Assembly (NCBI GenBank): GCA_023398815.1
Contig: JAEWRW010000026.1
Location: 213,945-277,944 of the forward strand
DNA length: 64,000 nucleotides
Origin: Bacillota bacterium
GTDB lineage: Bacteria; Bacillota; Clostridia; Christensenellales; UMGS416
Direction of reading: 5' to 3'
Both the position numbers and the translations under genes were made by a program. The notes beneath the pieces were generated by a model. The model searched no databases. It saw only the letters and a program-made list of their open reading frames with translations, and was not told where the DNA came from. The stretch's first letter is position 1, and every line of letters starts with the position of its first letter. This document shows, one piece after another, positions 62,823 to 64,000 of the stretch.

Positions 62823-63681
62823 GATTCTCGGCGGCCAACTCGTCGAGAGCAAGGTGCAGGCGACCTATCCTGGTCACCAACTCGTCGGTGGTGGCGGGGC
62901 GCATGGTTGCCTCGATGTTCTGCAAGCGCTCGCGGAATGCTACGATGCTTGCCTGCGCGGCGGGGATGTCAACGTCCTCGCGGATGGCCAGCCGCGCCTC
63001 GTTGATGCGCACCGGCAGCTTATTGATCTCTTCTGAGAGCTCCTTCCGACGGGCCACTTGGATGCGCTTGAAGTCCTCGACGCTATGCCGGCCACGCTCA
63101 TTGAGCAGGGTAAGGCCAGGATTCCCATAGATGATCTGCTGATCGGTCACGGCTTCGCACATCTCAAAGAGCTGCGCCCGCTGGTCTTGCCATTTCATGG
63201 CCGGGAATGCCCTGGGGTTGGTGAGGAGCTTGAAAGGGCCCTCGGCGCATAGGCTGGCGATCAGCTGCTTATAGGCGGCTTCCTTCATCGGCAGACCGTC
63301 ATAGGCATAGGTAGTGGTGTAGCCCTTAAATGTGGCCTCGGCGCTGCCGCGCTCCTTGACCCAGTTCTCGGCCCGGCGACGCTCGAGCTGGTAAGGGCCG
63401 TTGCCGGTGTCCAGTGTGGCCGCGACGACGGTCTCGATGCCCTGGCCACGGCTGCCGATGGGTTCGATGCCGAAGTCGGCAGCGCCGTCGCTGTTCTTGC
63501 CGAACAACAGCCACAGGAATGCGTCATAGACCGAGGTCTTTCCGGTGGCGTTGTCTCCGAATATGATCGCGTTGTGCCCGCGCAGGTCAAGGGTGTACTG
63601 AGCAATGCCCTTGAAGTTGCGGATGGATATGGAGTTCAGAGCGATGCTCTGGGGGTTGATTTGCAGGTTGGGTGCTTCCAT
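62779..63681 (-). CDS. AAA ATPase (SbcC/RecN-like), C-terminal half missing
   Basis: 300 aa. SIRNFKGIAQYTLDLRGHNA and Walker A GDNATGKTSVYDAF begin the SMC/Rad50-like ATPases common in clostridial phages; GFKGYTTTYAYDGLPM-like and FPAMKWQDQRAQLFEMC blocks follow. Family members are about 600 aa or more with a second nucleotide-binding half. Here the frame enters the coiled-coil (LHLALDELAAENRR) and stops in sequence that belongs to the HNH gene. ATPase function is therefore doubtful. AAAGGAGG precedes the ATG at 63681. Confidence 0.82.
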   Translation of the reverse strand: MEAPNLQINPQSIALNSISIRNFKGIAQYTLDLRGHNAIIFGDNATGKTSVYDAFLWLLFGKNSDGAADFGIEPIGSRGQGIETVVAATLDTGNGPYQLERRRAENWVKERGSAEATFKGYTTTYAYDGLPMKEAAYKQLIASLCAEGPFKLLTNPRAFPAMKWQDQRAQLFEMCEAVTDQQIIYGNPGLTLLNERGRHSVEDFKRIQVARRKELSEEINKLPVRINEARLAIREDVDIPAAQASIVAFRERLQNIEATMRPATTDELVTRIGRLHLALDELAAENRRHFAAQEDAARNW

Positions 63682-64000
63682 TATGGTTCCTCCTTTGTAC
63701 TCAGCGGTTCGGGATTTGGCATCCACTGGGAAATTCGCCCGGATATCACCCGGCTCACGCCAAACCATCTGCCCTCTGCGCTCCTGTCCAAGACGGCAAC
63801 GCAAACGCCCTTACCGTCAACCGCCAGCACTTCAACGGCTCGCTCCGGCAACCTCTCGCTGCAATTGACCCAACCGCTCGCGCGGCGGTTCCAGGCGGCG
63901 ATGGCTTCGGCTTCGGTCTGGTGCTCCCGCGTGCTCGTGTCACAGTCCGCGCAGTACACGCCGAACCAGTCATGTGCGCCCAGACCAAGGCTTCCATACC
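63681..64000 (-). CDS. Lar-like/DUF551 phage protein, 5' end cut by window edge
   Basis: At least 106 codons. The visible N-terminal part (FGVYCADCDTSTREHQTEAE then AIAAWNRRA) is the second half of a Lar-type restriction-alleviation zinc domain; the C-terminal part (WVNCSERLPERAVEVLAVDG, QWMPNPEP) is DUF551. This fusion is frequent in phages. Its stop overlaps the AAA start (TAATG). Confidence 0.8.
   Translation of the reverse strand, partial: YGSLGLGAHDWFGVYCADCDTSTREHQTEAEAIAAWNRRASGWVNCSERLPERAVEVLAVDGKGVCVAVLDRSAEGRWFGVSRVISGRISQWMPNPEPLSTKEEP

Larger units (their letters stand above)
42598..64000 (-). mobile_element. Siphovirus-type prophage, right end outside the window
   Basis: Every gene from 42,678 to the edge is on the minus strand in the standard order packaging, head, tail, fibre, lysis. 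Left boundary taken as the region just 3' of tRNA-Thr, a classic integration target. No integrase, repressor, excisionase or replication gene is inside the window; these may lie further right. An AAA-HNH junction (about 62,800) suggests an internal deletion. Confidence 0.88.

Overview
The window is GC-rich DNA (roughly 60% or more by eye) from a spore-forming member of the Firmicutes, most likely class Clostridia. Evidence for this: a SpoVT gene, two alpha/beta-type small acid-soluble spore proteins (SASPs), a GlnN-type glutamine synthetase, a GlgC/GlgD pair, a thrS T-box leader, strong AGGAGG-type ribosome binding sites and several sigma-A promoters. I cannot name the genus.

Host part (1 to about 42,600). 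The left edge holds glnN (cut by the edge) with a promoter and a terminator-like leader, then thrB and a PfkB sugar kinase. An intergenic region of about 650 bp follows. It carries what looks like an undescribed-here structured RNA of about 230 nt with its own sigma-A promoter, followed by a cluster of DnaA-box-like 9-mers. Next come a CoA-binding protein, comF, recD2 and spoVT, a DUF3048 lipoprotein, a TPR-GAF-GGDEF diguanylate cyclase and a Bcp peroxiredoxin. A small AT-rich island with an XRE/TPR regulator comes next, then two SASPs, gltX and glnS, an MFS transporter and an Eis-like acetyltransferase, and prs. A seven-gene glycogen operon (glgB, glgC, glgD, glgA, glgP, a GH13 amylase and a PhnO-like acetyltransferase) runs leftwards and ends in a terminator before prs. 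Then come mscL, a GNAT, thrS with a T-box, a GH38 alpha-mannosidase with two tandem Nudix hydrolases, a uroporphyrinogen-decarboxylase-like protein, a UPF0340 protein and tRNA-Thr(GGT).

Prophage part (about 42,600 to the right edge). Immediately 3' of tRNA-Thr begins a siphovirus-type prophage, all on the minus strand, read right to left: a restriction-alleviation-like protein (cut by the edge), a truncated AAA ATPase, a 5'-truncated HNH remnant, small and large terminase, portal, ClpP-like protease, HK97 capsid, four small capsid-accessory genes, connector, head closure, gp10, tail terminator, two related tail-tube genes, the G/GT chaperone pair with a clear -1 slippery site, tape measure, distal tail protein, beta-helix tail protein, a small baseplate-like protein, a collagen-like SGNH-hydrolase fibre, holin and endolysin. 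Past the late terminator lie two small genes with their own perfect promoter and a putative operator. No integrase, repressor or replication genes are in the window. The AAA/HNH junction looks like a deletion, so the prophage may be defective.

Most notable: the structured RNA next to comF/recD2 (possibly a raiA-motif RNA), the collagen/SGNH fibre, the pair of prophage cargo genes with their own promoter, and the AAA-HNH deletion scar.
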